A stretch of 64,000 nt of DNA from NCBI GenBank assembly GCA_963720805.1, contig CAVRGT010000008.1:73830-137829 (forward strand), written 5' to 3'. Both the position numbers and the translations under genes were made by a program. Positions 32,171 through 41,558 of the stretch are shown one piece after another. This DNA comes from VRUE01 sp963720805. Lineage in GTDB: Bacteria; Actinomycetota; Thermoleophilia; Solirubrobacterales; 70-9. A model generated the notes under the pieces. The model had not been told where the DNA came from and ran no database searches. It saw only the letters and a program-made list of their open reading frames with translations. How positions within the stretch are numbered: the first letter of the stretch is position 1; the number at the start of each line of letters is the position of its first letter.

Positions 32171-33452
32171 ATGGCCGCCGCCGAGTCAAGCGCGATCGAG
32201 CGGGGCGACCTGCGCAACTACACCCTCGTCACCGGCGCCTACTGGGTCGAGACGCTGGTCGACGGCGCGACCCGGATGCTCGTCCTCTTCTATTTCTACG
32301 AACTGGGCTACTCCGCCTTCGCCGTCGCCTCGCTCTTCATCTTCTACGAGATCTTCGGCATCCTCACCAACCTCGTCGGCGGTTGGCTGGCGGCGCGGTT
32401 TGGGCTGAGGACGACGCTCTTCCTCGGCCTCGGCACGCAGATATTCGCGGTCTCGATGCTCGCTTTCGCGCCCGCAGGCATGGCTCGTCATCCCCTACGT
32501 GATGGCCTCCCAGGCCTTCTCGGGGATCGCCAAGGACCTGACCAAGATGAGCTCCAAGAGCGCGGTCAAGCTGGTCGTGGCGGAGGGGGACGAATCCTCG
32601 CTGTACCGCTGGGTGGCGATCCTGACCGGGTCCAAGAACGCGCTGAAGGGCGTCGGCTTCTTCCTCGGCGGGCTGATGCTGACCCTGTTCGGCTTTCAGA
32701 CCTCGATGCTGATCCTGGCGGCGCTCGTCCTGACCGCACTCGTGACCGTCGCGCACCTGATGCACGGGCACCTGGGACGGCCCGACGCGACGGCCAAGTT
32801 CAAGCACATGTTCTCCAACAACCGCGCGGTGAACGTGCTCGCCGCCGCCCGCATCTTCCTCTTCGCCTCGCGTGACGTCTGGTTCGTCGTCGGCCTGCCC
32901 GTCTACCTCGAGACCGTGCTCGGCTGGAGCTTCTGGCAGACCGGCGGCTTCCTGGCGATCTGGGTGATCGGCTACGGGGCCGTGCAGGCGGCGGCGCCGC
33001 GCTTCGTGCGGCAGCGAGGGGCGACAGGGGGCGCCGAGCCCGACGGCAGGACCGCGACCTGGCTCGCCTTCCTCCTCGCCGCGTTCCCGGCCGCGATCGC
33101 CGTCTGCCTCAGCGCCGCCGTCGACCCGACCCTGGTGCTGATCGCCGGGCTGATCGCCTTCGGAGTGGTTTTCGCGATGAACTCGGCGGTCCACTCCTAC
33201 CTGATCCTCGCCTACGCCGACAACGACAGGGCGGCGATGAACGTCGGCTTCTACTACATGGCAAATGCCGGCGGGCGCCTCGCGGGGACCGTGCTGTCAG
33301 GGCTGCTCTATGAGTGGCACGGCCTGGTCGCCTGCCTCTGGGCCTCGGTCGCCTGCGTCCTGGCCGCGGCGTTGCTGTCGCTGCTCCTGCCGAGCAAGAT
33401 GCCGAGCCAGAACCGCTCCGGGGGCGAGCCGTTGACCCCTCTGCTCAGGTAA
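32171..33452 (+). CDS. arsJ: ArsJ organoarsenical efflux MFS transporter, one frameshift
   Basis: Major-facilitator protein of about 425 residues that exports 1-arseno-3-phosphoglycerate. The ArsJ-type N-terminus NYTLVTGAYWVETLVDGATR is followed by RMLVLFYFYELGYSAFAVAS and LTNLVGGWLAARFGLRTTLF. A one-base insertion near 32480 moves the rest to another frame, which continues LVIPYVMASQAFSGIAKDLT, KMSSKSAVKLV, KNALKGVGFFLGGLMLTLFG, and ends near PSQNRSGGEPLTPLLR. The AKDLTKMSSKSAVK region is characteristic of ArsJ. It is the second gene of the gapdh-arsJ unit and ends 8 bases into the convergent encapsulin gene. Confidence 0.9.
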
Positions 33453-34245
33453 GAGCGACAGCGGCCTCGGGAGAGGCGACGCGGAAGCTGAAGCTCTCCT
33501 GCAGGTAGAGCTGAACCGATTTGGCGTCGTGGGCGGAGTAGCCGATCGAGAGGTCCTCGCCGGACTCGAAGAGGAAGTCGCCGCCGCGCAGGCTGAGCAC
33601 CGCGGCGCCCTTCAGGCCGGGCGACCAGACCAGCGGCCCGCCGACGATCTCGCGCAGGTGCTCGAGCAGCGGGTAGCCGCCGTGCTCGCCGGTCTCGAGC
33701 ACGCCGGTGTAGGGGTCGGGGCCGAGCGCCAGCCCGTAGGGCCCGCCGACGCCGGCGGCAAGCAACGACTCCACGGCCTTCGCCACGTGACGGGGATAGC
33801 GCTCGCAGTCGTTACCGAGCTTGATCGCCCTGTGCGAGGAGGTCTCGAGGACGCCGCTGATCGACGCCGCTTTCCAGCCGTGGAAGACGGCGGCATTCTC
33901 CGCCACAGCGATCCGGTGAGCGGCCTCATCGAGCGGGCCGAGATCGGCGTCCTCGGCACCGCGATCGGCGGCTTCCAGCTCCGAGCGCGCGATCGAGAAC
34001 GGCGCCCGCAGCTCGACCAGTGCCAACACCTGCCGCTGCGCCGCGCTGACTCCTTTGGCGGGGGCGCCCGCGACTTTCCGCGTGCGACCGAGGTTCGTCG
34101 CCGAGTGCTGCCAGCCGTGCGGGCCGGCGAAATCAATGAGCTTGCGGGCGGCGAGCGCGGGCTCGAGCCGCTCGCGCGCCTCGGAGTCGAGCAGCTCCCA
34201 GCCGGCCTCGGTGATCGGCGCCTGCTCGCGCAGCAGGTGGCTCAT
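33445..34245 (-). CDS. Family 1 encapsulin shell protein
   Basis: 266 residues with the HK97-like shell fold of linocin/encapsulin proteins. Hallmarks are the N-terminal helix LREQAPITEAGWELLDSEAR, RKLIDFAGPHGWQHSATNLG, LVELRAPFSIARSELEAADR (the E-loop region), AENAAVFHGWKAASISGVLE, VGGPYGLALGPDPYTGVLET, GGYPLLEHLREIVGGPLVWS, and the P-domain end LQLYLQES-like motif (KSVQLYLQESFSFRVASPEA). The subunits self-assemble into a hollow nanocompartment. ATG 34245 overlaps the stop of the cargo gene by one base (TGATG), so cargo and shell are translationally coupled. The cargo is an encapsulated ferritin, so this is an iron-storage compartment. Confidence 0.95.
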   Translation of the reverse strand: MSHLLREQAPITEAGWELLDSEARERLEPALAARKLIDFAGPHGWQHSATNLGRTRKVAGAPAKGVSAAQRQVLALVELRAPFSIARSELEAADRGAEDADLGPLDEAAHRIAVAENAAVFHGWKAASISGVLETSSHRAIKLGNDCERYPRHVAKAVESLLAAGVGGPYGLALGPDPYTGVLETGEHGGYPLLEHLREIVGGPLVWSPGLKGAAVLSLRGGDFLFESGEDLSIGYSAHDAKSVQLYLQESFSFRVASPEAAVALT

Positions 34246-34634
34246 CAGGCGGCCCCGCGCAGGCTGCCGATGCCGAGCGACTCGCCACCGGCGAGCGGTG
34301 CGCCGCGGTCTGCCGCGCCCTCGGTCGCCTCCTCCTCGGCGGCCTCGCCGTGCTCGACGATGTCGCCCTCCTGGAAGAGGATCCCCTGGGCGATCTCGCG
34401 CCACAGCGGCGTCCGCCGCAGCAGGAACTCCAGGTCCATGCAGAAGTGCTTGAACTCCTCGCCCTGGGCGTCGTGCATGATCGCCCGCGCCTCCTCATCG
34501 GCCTCGACCGAGATCCGCTGCTGATACCAGCCGATCGCCTCGGCCTCCTCGGTCAGCGAGGTGCAGAGCCGGGCGAAGGTCCGCGTCTCCGCGGAGAGCT
34601 CATCGGCCGGCTCGTGGTATTGGTCGAAACCCAC
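34245..34634 (-). CDS. Encapsulated ferritin-like cargo protein (EncFtn)
   Basis: 129 residues from GTG 34634. Two helices form the EncFtn half-ferroxidase: LSAETRTFARLCTSLTEEAE with AIGWYQQRISVEADEEARAI, and AQGEEFKHFCMDLEFLLRRT, which contains the E-x2-H iron ligands (EEFKH). Decamer assembly is needed to complete each iron site in known homologues. After an acidic linker (EHGEAAEEEATEGA) the C-terminus GGESLGIGSLRGAA is the encapsulin-targeting peptide (LGIGSLR). It therefore loads into the shell encoded immediately downstream. A family A palindrome lies 61 bases upstream of the start. Confidence 0.93.
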   Translation of the reverse strand: MGFDQYHEPADELSAETRTFARLCTSLTEEAEAIGWYQQRISVEADEEARAIMHDAQGEEFKHFCMDLEFLLRRTPLWREIAQGILFQEGDIVEHGEAAEEEATEGAADRGAPLAGGESLGIGSLRGAA

Positions 34635-34694
34635 GCCCGCATCTTGCCACGGTCCGGCCGCCGGGCGCGACCGGACCGCCGCCCGCGGCGCCAC

Positions 34695-34740
34695 CGATTG
34701 ATCGATTGACCCACGGATCCGGTGGTAAATCGATCAATCG
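34695..34740. repeat. Palindromic element, family A, copy 3
   Basis: Perfect 13-base arms CGATTGATCGATT (34695-34707) and AATCGATCAATCG (34728-34740), with an inner pair CCAC/GTGG around GGATCC. Outer GCGGCG and CGCCGC lengthen the stem. It lies between the HxlR gene end and the encapsulin-operon start. Confidence 0.88.
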
Positions 34741-34748
34741 ACGCCGCG

Positions 34749-35058
34749 CTAGGCACGCTGCCCCTTCGTTCCTTCCTCCAGCAGCCCCGCAACCGCCCGG
34801 GCCAGCTGCTCGCCGTGGCGGGTCAGCACGTACTCGGTGTGCGGGGGGCGGCCGGGGACGAGCCGGCGCTCGAGGATGCGAGCGGCCTCGAGCTGCTCCA
34901 AACGCTCGGAGAGGGTGGTCGGGGAGACGCCGGGGAGGGACTGGCGGAACTCGTTGAAGCGGGCGGCCCCGCTGGCGCAGGCGTAGATCGTCGCCAGCGT
35001 CCAGCGGCGCTCCAGCAGCGTCGCCGTCGCCCGCATCTCAGCGGGGACGGGAGTGCAG

Positions 35059-35078
<20 letters not shown>
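34749..35078 (-). CDS. HxlR family winged-helix regulator
   Basis: 109 residues. The HxlR pattern is complete: two N-terminal cysteines (RCRSCTPVPAEMRATATLLE), RRWTLATIYACASGAARFNE, FRQSLPGVSPTTLSERLEQL, EAARILERRLVPGRPPHTEY, VLTRHGEQLARAVAGLLEEG. HxlR proteins usually sense electrophiles or oxidants through the N-terminal cysteine. Start ATG 35078 overlaps the end of lon by 20 bases, so the two may be co-transcribed; a shorter start at about 35036 would drop the cysteines. The target genes are unknown; the encapsulin operon immediately downstream on the same strand is one candidate. Confidence 0.85.
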
Positions 35079-37371
<2,293 letters not shown>

Positions 37372-37374
37372 TTT

Positions 37375-37395
37375 CTGTAGTTAATCTTACTACAG
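37375..37395. promoter_or_regulatory. HAIR-like operator at the lon promoter
   Basis: CTGTAGT-N7-ACTACAG, a perfect inverted repeat with 7-base arms and a 7-base spacer. The HspR-binding HAIR consensus is CTTGAGT-N7-ACTCAAG, so geometry is identical and 5 of 7 arm bases match. lon is a known HspR target in Streptomyces. The minus-strand spacer region contains TAAGAT, a possible -10 box. Confidence 0.6.
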
Positions 37396-37430
37396 GATAG
37401 CGCGCCGCAATCCCGGCCTCCCCACCCCGC

Positions 37431-37477
37431 TTCCGGTGCGCCTTTTGCGCCTCACGGGTGCATAAAGCGCACCGAAA
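37431..37477. repeat. Palindromic element, family B, copy 2
   Basis: Imperfect inverted repeat (37431-37451 with 37457-37477, about 4 mismatches in 21). The left arm starts TTCCGGTGCGCCTTTTGCGC and the right arm contains GGTGCATAAAGCGCACCG. It matches the perfect copy at 12282-12328. It lies between the uppP stop and the lon promoter. Confidence 0.8.
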
Positions 37478-37486
37478 CGGAGGGGC

Positions 37487-38356
37487 TCAGAGGGCGAAGG
37501 CGACGGTGAAGAAGATGCCGGCGGCGATGCAGTAGATGCCGAACGGGGTGAGGCGGTTGGTCTGGAAGAAGCGGAGCAGGAACTTGACCGCGATGTAGGT
37601 GGTGAACGCGGCGGCGAGGGCGCCGACCAGCGCCTGTCCCCGCACCCCGTCGCCGGCCGAGCCGAGCAGTTCGGGCAGCTTGAGGAAGCCCGCGGCGGCG
37701 ATGATTGGGGTCGCCAGCAGGAAGGCGAAGCGGGCCGCGTCCTCGTTGGAGAGGCCGACGATCAGGCCGCCGCCCATGGTGATGCCCGAGCGCGAGATGC
37801 CGGGGATCAACGCGGCGGCCTGGGCGGTGCCGATCGCCGCTGCTTGGCGGAAGCTCATCCTGGCGGCGATGCGCGGGTCTGAGTCGCCCTCGCCGTCGCC
37901 GGGCGCGGGCTGGCGCTTTCGCAGGCTCTCGAAGGCCAGCAGCAGGACGCCGTTGAGGGTGAGGAAGATCGCGGCGGACTGCGGCGAGGCGAACAGGGTG
38001 CGCAGCGGGTGCTCGAGCGCCAGGCCGAGGATGCCGGCGGGAACCGTGGCGATCACCAGCAGCCAGCCGAGCCTGGCGTCGGTGTCGCCCTCGGCGATGC
38101 CGCGGTCGCGCAGCGAGCGCCCGAGCCCGCGGAAGATCCGCTTCCAGTCCTCGAGGAAGAAGAAGAAAAGGACGATCGCCGTGGCGCAGTGGGTGGCGAC
38201 GAGGAAGGCGAGAAAGTAGTCGTCGTTCTGGTGGATGTTCCAGCCGAAGGCCTTGGGCACGATCACGGCGTGACCGAGGCTGGAAATCGGGAACGGCTCG
38301 GCGATGCCCTGGATCAGGCCGAGGACGATCGCCTGCAGGTAAGAGATCGGGTGCAC
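37487..38356 (-). CDS. uppP: Undecaprenyl-diphosphatase UppP/BacA
   Basis: 289-residue integral membrane phosphatase that recycles undecaprenyl pyrophosphate for peptidoglycan synthesis and can give bacitracin tolerance. Family motifs are YLQAIVLGLIQGIAEPFPIS with SSLGH (the Glu-rich first motif, normally GxTEFLPISSxGH), LGWLLVIATVPAGILGLALE, AIGTAQAAALIPGISRSGIT (PGxSRSG with the catalytic Arg), and a late PFGIYCIAAGIFFTV helix. Pro replaces the usual Phe/Leu in EPFPISS. It begins at GTG 38356. It has no obvious operon partner: the desaturase ends 45 bases upstream on the same strand. Confidence 0.93.
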   Translation of the reverse strand: MHPISYLQAIVLGLIQGIAEPFPISSLGHAVIVPKAFGWNIHQNDDYFLAFLVATHCATAIVLFFFFLEDWKRIFRGLGRSLRDRGIAEGDTDARLGWLLVIATVPAGILGLALEHPLRTLFASPQSAAIFLTLNGVLLLAFESLRKRQPAPGDGEGDSDPRIAARMSFRQAAAIGTAQAAALIPGISRSGITMGGGLIVGLSNEDAARFAFLLATPIIAAAGFLKLPELLGSAGDGVRGQALVGALAAAFTTYIAVKFLLRFFQTNRLTPFGIYCIAAGIFFTVAFAL

Positions 38357-38401
38357 GCGGCGGGGATCATCCGCGGCCCTGCTTAAGGAAAGATGAGAAT
38401 C

Positions 38402-39385
38402 TCAGGCGAAGGCCTTGACCTGTCGCCAGGTCAGCAGCCTGCCACTCGCCGGGTCGATCACCTTGAGGCGGATCGCGCGCAGCCCGTCGGCCACGTTCAG
38501 CACCGGCACATCGTGGAAGATCGGGTTCTCGTCGTGGGCGCGCTGCAGGTTGTAGTTGGGGATCTTGGCGCTGAGATGGTGAACGTGATGCAGTCCGATG
38601 TTGCCGGTGAAGAACTGAAGGATCTTCGGCAGCACCAGGTAGGAGCTCCCCTGCAGGGCGGCGTCGGCGTAGTTCCAGTCCTCCGAGCTCTCCCAGTAGA
38701 CGTCCTCGAACTGGTGCTGGACGTAGAACATGAAGATTCCCATCGTGCCCGCGAGGACCGCGATCGGCATCTGTACCAGCAGCCAGGCCACCGGGCCGAC
38801 GACCCAGACGATCGCTCCGATGATGCCGGCAAGGACCAGATTCGTCACGACAATGCTGCGACGCTGGCGCGGGCGCATCTTGTTCGACCAGATGCGCGGA
38901 CCGATCATCAGCGACCAGATCGGGCCGATCCCGAACATCACCACGGGGTTGCGAAAGAGGCGGTAGCCGAGGCGGCCTTTCCAGGGGCGGGCGAGGTACT
39001 CCTCGACGGTCAGGGTCGGGATGTCGCCGGTCCCGCGGCGGTCAAGGTCACCGGCCGTGCCGTGATGCACGGCGTGATTGTGGCGCCAGTTGCCGAACGG
39101 CTGGAAGACGAGCAGGCCGGTGAACCTCCCCAGCCAGAGGTTCGCGCGCTTGCCGGGCAGGAATGAGCCGTGGGCGCAGTCGTGGAAGACGATGAAGGTG
39201 CGCAGGAGGAAGCCGGCCGCCGGGATCGCGAGGACAAGGGTGATCCAAACCGAGACGTCGAGACAGAGATACATGGCGACGGTCAGAGCCAGGTAGGGAA
39301 CCACCGATGTGGCCACGTCAAAGAGGCTGTGCCGGAGCGAGGGTTGCTCGTGCCGGGCAACCGAGTCCTTCCAGTAGGGAGCCAT
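38402..39385 (-). CDS. Membrane fatty acid desaturase
   Basis: 327 residues with the three histidine boxes of di-iron desaturases: FHDCAHGSFL (HxxxH), WRHNHAVHHGTAGD (HxxHH-type) and GLHHVHHLSAKIPNYNL (HxxHH). Four transmembrane helices lie in two pairs (SVVPYLALTVAMYLCLDVSV; LVLAIPAAGFLLRTFIVF; NLVLAGIIGAIVWVVGPVAW; LVQMPIAVLAGTMGIF). The type is the soluble-lipid DesA/omega-desaturase group that acts on fatty acyl chains in membrane lipids. It needs an electron donor that is not visible in the window. ATG 39385 is used. Probably adjusts membrane fluidity; position specificity is unknown. Confidence 0.9.
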   Translation of the reverse strand: MAPYWKDSVARHEQPSLRHSLFDVATSVVPYLALTVAMYLCLDVSVWITLVLAIPAAGFLLRTFIVFHDCAHGSFLPGKRANLWLGRFTGLLVFQPFGNWRHNHAVHHGTAGDLDRRGTGDIPTLTVEEYLARPWKGRLGYRLFRNPVVMFGIGPIWSLMIGPRIWSNKMRPRQRRSIVVTNLVLAGIIGAIVWVVGPVAWLLVQMPIAVLAGTMGIFMFYVQHQFEDVYWESSEDWNYADAALQGSSYLVLPKILQFFTGNIGLHHVHHLSAKIPNYNLQRAHDENPIFHDVPVLNVADGLRAIRLKVIDPASGRLLTWRQVKAFA

Positions 39386-39514
39386 GAGCCGGTGACGGTA
39401 AACGCGTTTCCTAAAGATTGGCGTCGCGGTGGATGTGAGGGCGAGCCCACATATGATTCCCCGCCTTCCTCCTGGCCCTCGGATCGACGGCCTCTAACGA
39501 ACAAGGAGCAGTAG

Positions 39515-40078
39515 ATGACCGCTCGTATCGCCGTCCTTCTCGGCGCGATCCTTGCCCTCGCCCTGCCGGCGAGCGCAGGTGCCGCGCTGCCGAAGCCCAG
39601 CACGACGCTGATCGTCCCCGGCAAGTCGATCGGCGGGGTCGCCCTCGGGGCCACCGCCGGCAACGTGCAGAAAGCATGGGGCAAGACCAAAGACTGCGAA
39701 TTCCAGTGCGTCTACGAAGGCGGCAAACACGGCGACGAAACGGCTGCCAACGCCGGCGTCCTGCTCGAAGCACCAGCCGGCGGCAGCGGCCCGGCCAAGG
39801 TCTGGCGGGTCTTCCTCACGGTCGGCTTGAAGAAAGTGGGGAGCGACCTGAAGCCTGACCTGAACACGCCCTTGACCGAGTTCACCACCTCGAAGGGGAT
39901 CGGGCTTGGCTCGACGATCGGAGAGGTAAAGAAGGCCTATCCGGGGGCCAAGAAGTTCAGTAGTAGCGGCTTCACCGAGTTCATCCTGAAGGGGAAGAAG
40001 GAAATCGAAACTCTGTTCGTCTTCTCCAACTCCACCAAGATGACTTCAGTCGTCGTCGCCAGCCATCCCGGCGGCTGA
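39515..40078 (+). CDS. Secreted protein of unknown function
   Basis: 187 residues behind a strong ribosome site (AAGGAG at 39502). A Sec signal peptide (MTARIAVLLGAILALALPAS AGA) is evident. The mature part has two GxxLGxT-like repeats: GKSIGGVALGATAGNVQKAW and KGIGLGSTIGEVKKAYPGAK, a pattern found in secreted actinobacterial proteins with a 'SIGGVKLGMTxxxV' motif. Two Cys (KDCEFQCVYEG) could pair. The C-terminal strand-rich part (EIETLFVFSNSTKMTSVVVA) suggests a beta-rich fold. It stands alone and is followed by a family A palindrome. Confidence 0.7.
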   Translation: MTARIAVLLGAILALALPASAGAALPKPSTTLIVPGKSIGGVALGATAGNVQKAWGKTKDCEFQCVYEGGKHGDETAANAGVLLEAPAGGSGPAKVWRVFLTVGLKKVGSDLKPDLNTPLTEFTTSKGIGLGSTIGEVKKAYPGAKKFSSSGFTEFILKGKKEIETLFVFSNSTKMTSVVVASHPGG

Positions 40079-40137
40079 GCCGGCGAGCAGCGAGATCGCG
40101 GCCATTGAGAGGAATCGGCCAACTGTCTACCAGCGTT

Positions 40138-40175
40138 TGATCGATTGACCACCGGATCCGTGGGTCAATCGATCA
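40138..40175. repeat. Palindromic element, family A, copy 4 (inverted orientation)
   Basis: Perfect 13-base arms TGATCGATTGACC (40138-40150) and GGTCAATCGATCA (40163-40175), extended by CAGCG/CGCTG outside. Its reverse complement aligns with copy 3 through the core GACCCACGGATCCGGTGGT, so this copy is inserted in the opposite direction. Confidence 0.88.
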
Positions 40176-40204
40176 GGCGCTGCCCGGACAGGCACACTGT
40201 CGCC

Positions 40205-40963
40205 ATGAGCGAGAGCCCGGTTCTGATCACGATTCCGATCAGTCACTACTGCGAGAAGGCTCGCTGGGCGCTCGACCGGGCCGGCATCAGCTTCGAGGAG
40301 CGGGCCCACCTGCAGGTGCTCCACTGGATCCCGGTCACCCGTGCCGGTGGCAAGAAAACAGCGCCCGTGCTGGTCTGGGGCGACAGCGTCTTTACCGATT
40401 CTGCCGACATCGTCGAGGAGGCAAGCGCCAAGGCGCCACCGGGCCGCCGTCTCTTCCCTGACGATCCCGCCTCCGCAGCCGAGGTGCGAGCGCTGCAAAG
40501 CGACTTCGATGCTGACCTCGGGCCCGAGGGGCGACGCTGGATGTACAACGCGCTGCACGGACACCGCGACATCGCCATTGCCTACGGCTGCACCGGCGTA
40601 CCCGCCTGGCAGCGCCGGGCGCTGCCGTTCGCCTATCCCGTGGTGGTGCGCATAATCGACCGCTACCTCGACGTCACACCGGCCACCGCCGCGCAGTCCG
40701 AGGCGGATGTGCGCGCCGTTTTCGACGCCGTCGCCGAGCGGCTGGGCGACGGCCGGCCCTACCTCTGCGGCGAGCACTTCAGCGCCGCCGACCTCACCTT
40801 CGCCTCGCTGGCGGCACCGATGCTGATGCCGCCCGAGTACGGCGTGCCACTGCCCCAGCCCGAGGTGCTGCCGGCGCCAATGGCGGCGACTGTCCGCGAG
40901 ATGCGCGAGCACCCCGCGGGCGAGTACGCGCTGAAGATGTTCCGCGAGGAGCGGCGCGGCTGA
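40205..40963 (+). CDS. Glutathione S-transferase-like protein
   Basis: 252 residues. The N-terminal thioredoxin-fold domain (LITIPISHYCEKARWALDRA, GGKKTAPVLVWGDSVFTDSA) has the usual S/C-x-x region (HYCEKA) and a cis-Pro (APVLV). The longer all-helical C-terminal domain includes GDGRPYLCGEHFSAADLTFA, the GST N-capping box motif. Actinobacteria often lack glutathione, so the thiol partner may be mycothiol or another compound; that is inference. It starts at ATG 40205, just after family A copy 4. It is convergent with the MarR gene, with only one base between the two stops. Confidence 0.85.
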   Translation: MSESPVLITIPISHYCEKARWALDRAGISFEERAHLQVLHWIPVTRAGGKKTAPVLVWGDSVFTDSADIVEEASAKAPPGRRLFPDDPASAAEVRALQSDFDADLGPEGRRWMYNALHGHRDIAIAYGCTGVPAWQRRALPFAYPVVVRIIDRYLDVTPATAAQSEADVRAVFDAVAERLGDGRPYLCGEHFSAADLTFASLAAPMLMPPEYGVPLPQPEVLPAPMAATVREMREHPAGEYALKMFREERRG

Positions 40964-40964
40964 T

Positions 40965-41459
40965 TTAGCCCGACGCTCCCGGCTCGCCGCTCATCCCGGG
41001 GTGGATCCCCCGGCCGATCGTCTGCTCGTCGACGATCTTCTGCAGGTATCCGGTGAGGCGCTTGCGATCGGCGGCGGGCATGCCGCTGGTCAGGTCGCGC
41101 TCGTGCGCCGCCGCGATCTCGCGCCCTTGGGCGAGCGTCTTCCGACCCTTGGTTGTGAGGTAGAGGGTGCGGACACGGCGGTCGGTTGGGTGCGGCCGGC
41201 GTTCAACCAGACCCAGCTGCTCGAGTTCGTCGACGAGGGCGACCATGCGGCTCGGCGGCACCTCGATCGCCTCCCCGATCGCGTGTTGGGAGCGGCCCTC
41301 GTCGGCGTCGACGAGGTTGAGCACGCGGAACAGCGCCGGGTGCAGGCCGACCTCGGCGATCCGTTCGGAGAACTGGCGCGAGGCGTGGATACCCACCTGC
41401 GAGAGCAGAAATGCGAGCGTCGAGGGCGCCTTGTCCCCCGCTATCGGTTTGTTGGCCAC
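40965..41459 (-). CDS. MarR family regulator
   Basis: 164 residues from GTG 41459. The winged helix is visible: FLLSQVGIHASRQFSERIAE, LHPALFRVLNLVDADEGRSQ, HAIGEAIEVPPSRMVALVDE, LEQLGLVERRPHPTDRRVRT with LYLTTKGRKTLAQG. The PTDRR wing is standard. MarR proteins release DNA upon binding phenolic or lipophilic compounds. It diverges from an MMPL exporter across 99 AT-richer bases that include a short palindrome, so it most likely represses that exporter and itself. Confidence 0.9.
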   Translation of the reverse strand: MANKPIAGDKAPSTLAFLLSQVGIHASRQFSERIAEVGLHPALFRVLNLVDADEGRSQHAIGEAIEVPPSRMVALVDELEQLGLVERRPHPTDRRVRTLYLTTKGRKTLAQGREIAAAHERDLTSGMPAADRKRLTGYLQKIVDEQTIGRGIHPGMSGEPGASG

Positions 41460-41522
41460 GGAATCGGAGAGCCTACAGAATTGCTTTCTGCTAAGAATCG
41501 TTTCTTCCTGAAACCTTTTTAG

Positions 41523-41533
41523 TTTGCAGCAAA
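41523..41533. promoter_or_regulatory. Candidate MarR operator before the MMPL exporter
   Basis: TTTGCAGCAAA, a perfect odd palindrome 26 bases before the MMPL start, next to the ribosome site AGGAAGGA. Another short repeat, GTTTC-N5-GAAAC, lies about 20 bases upstream. Assignment rests on position between the divergent MarR and exporter genes. Confidence 0.4.
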
Positions 41534-41558
41534 ACTTTCGATAGGAAGGACCGCTCCT

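Noticed and set aside
34695..34740. Rho-independent terminator for the HxlR/lon region
   Set aside because: The hairpin lacks a T-run on either side, lies before and not after the genes of one strand, and has four dispersed relatives.
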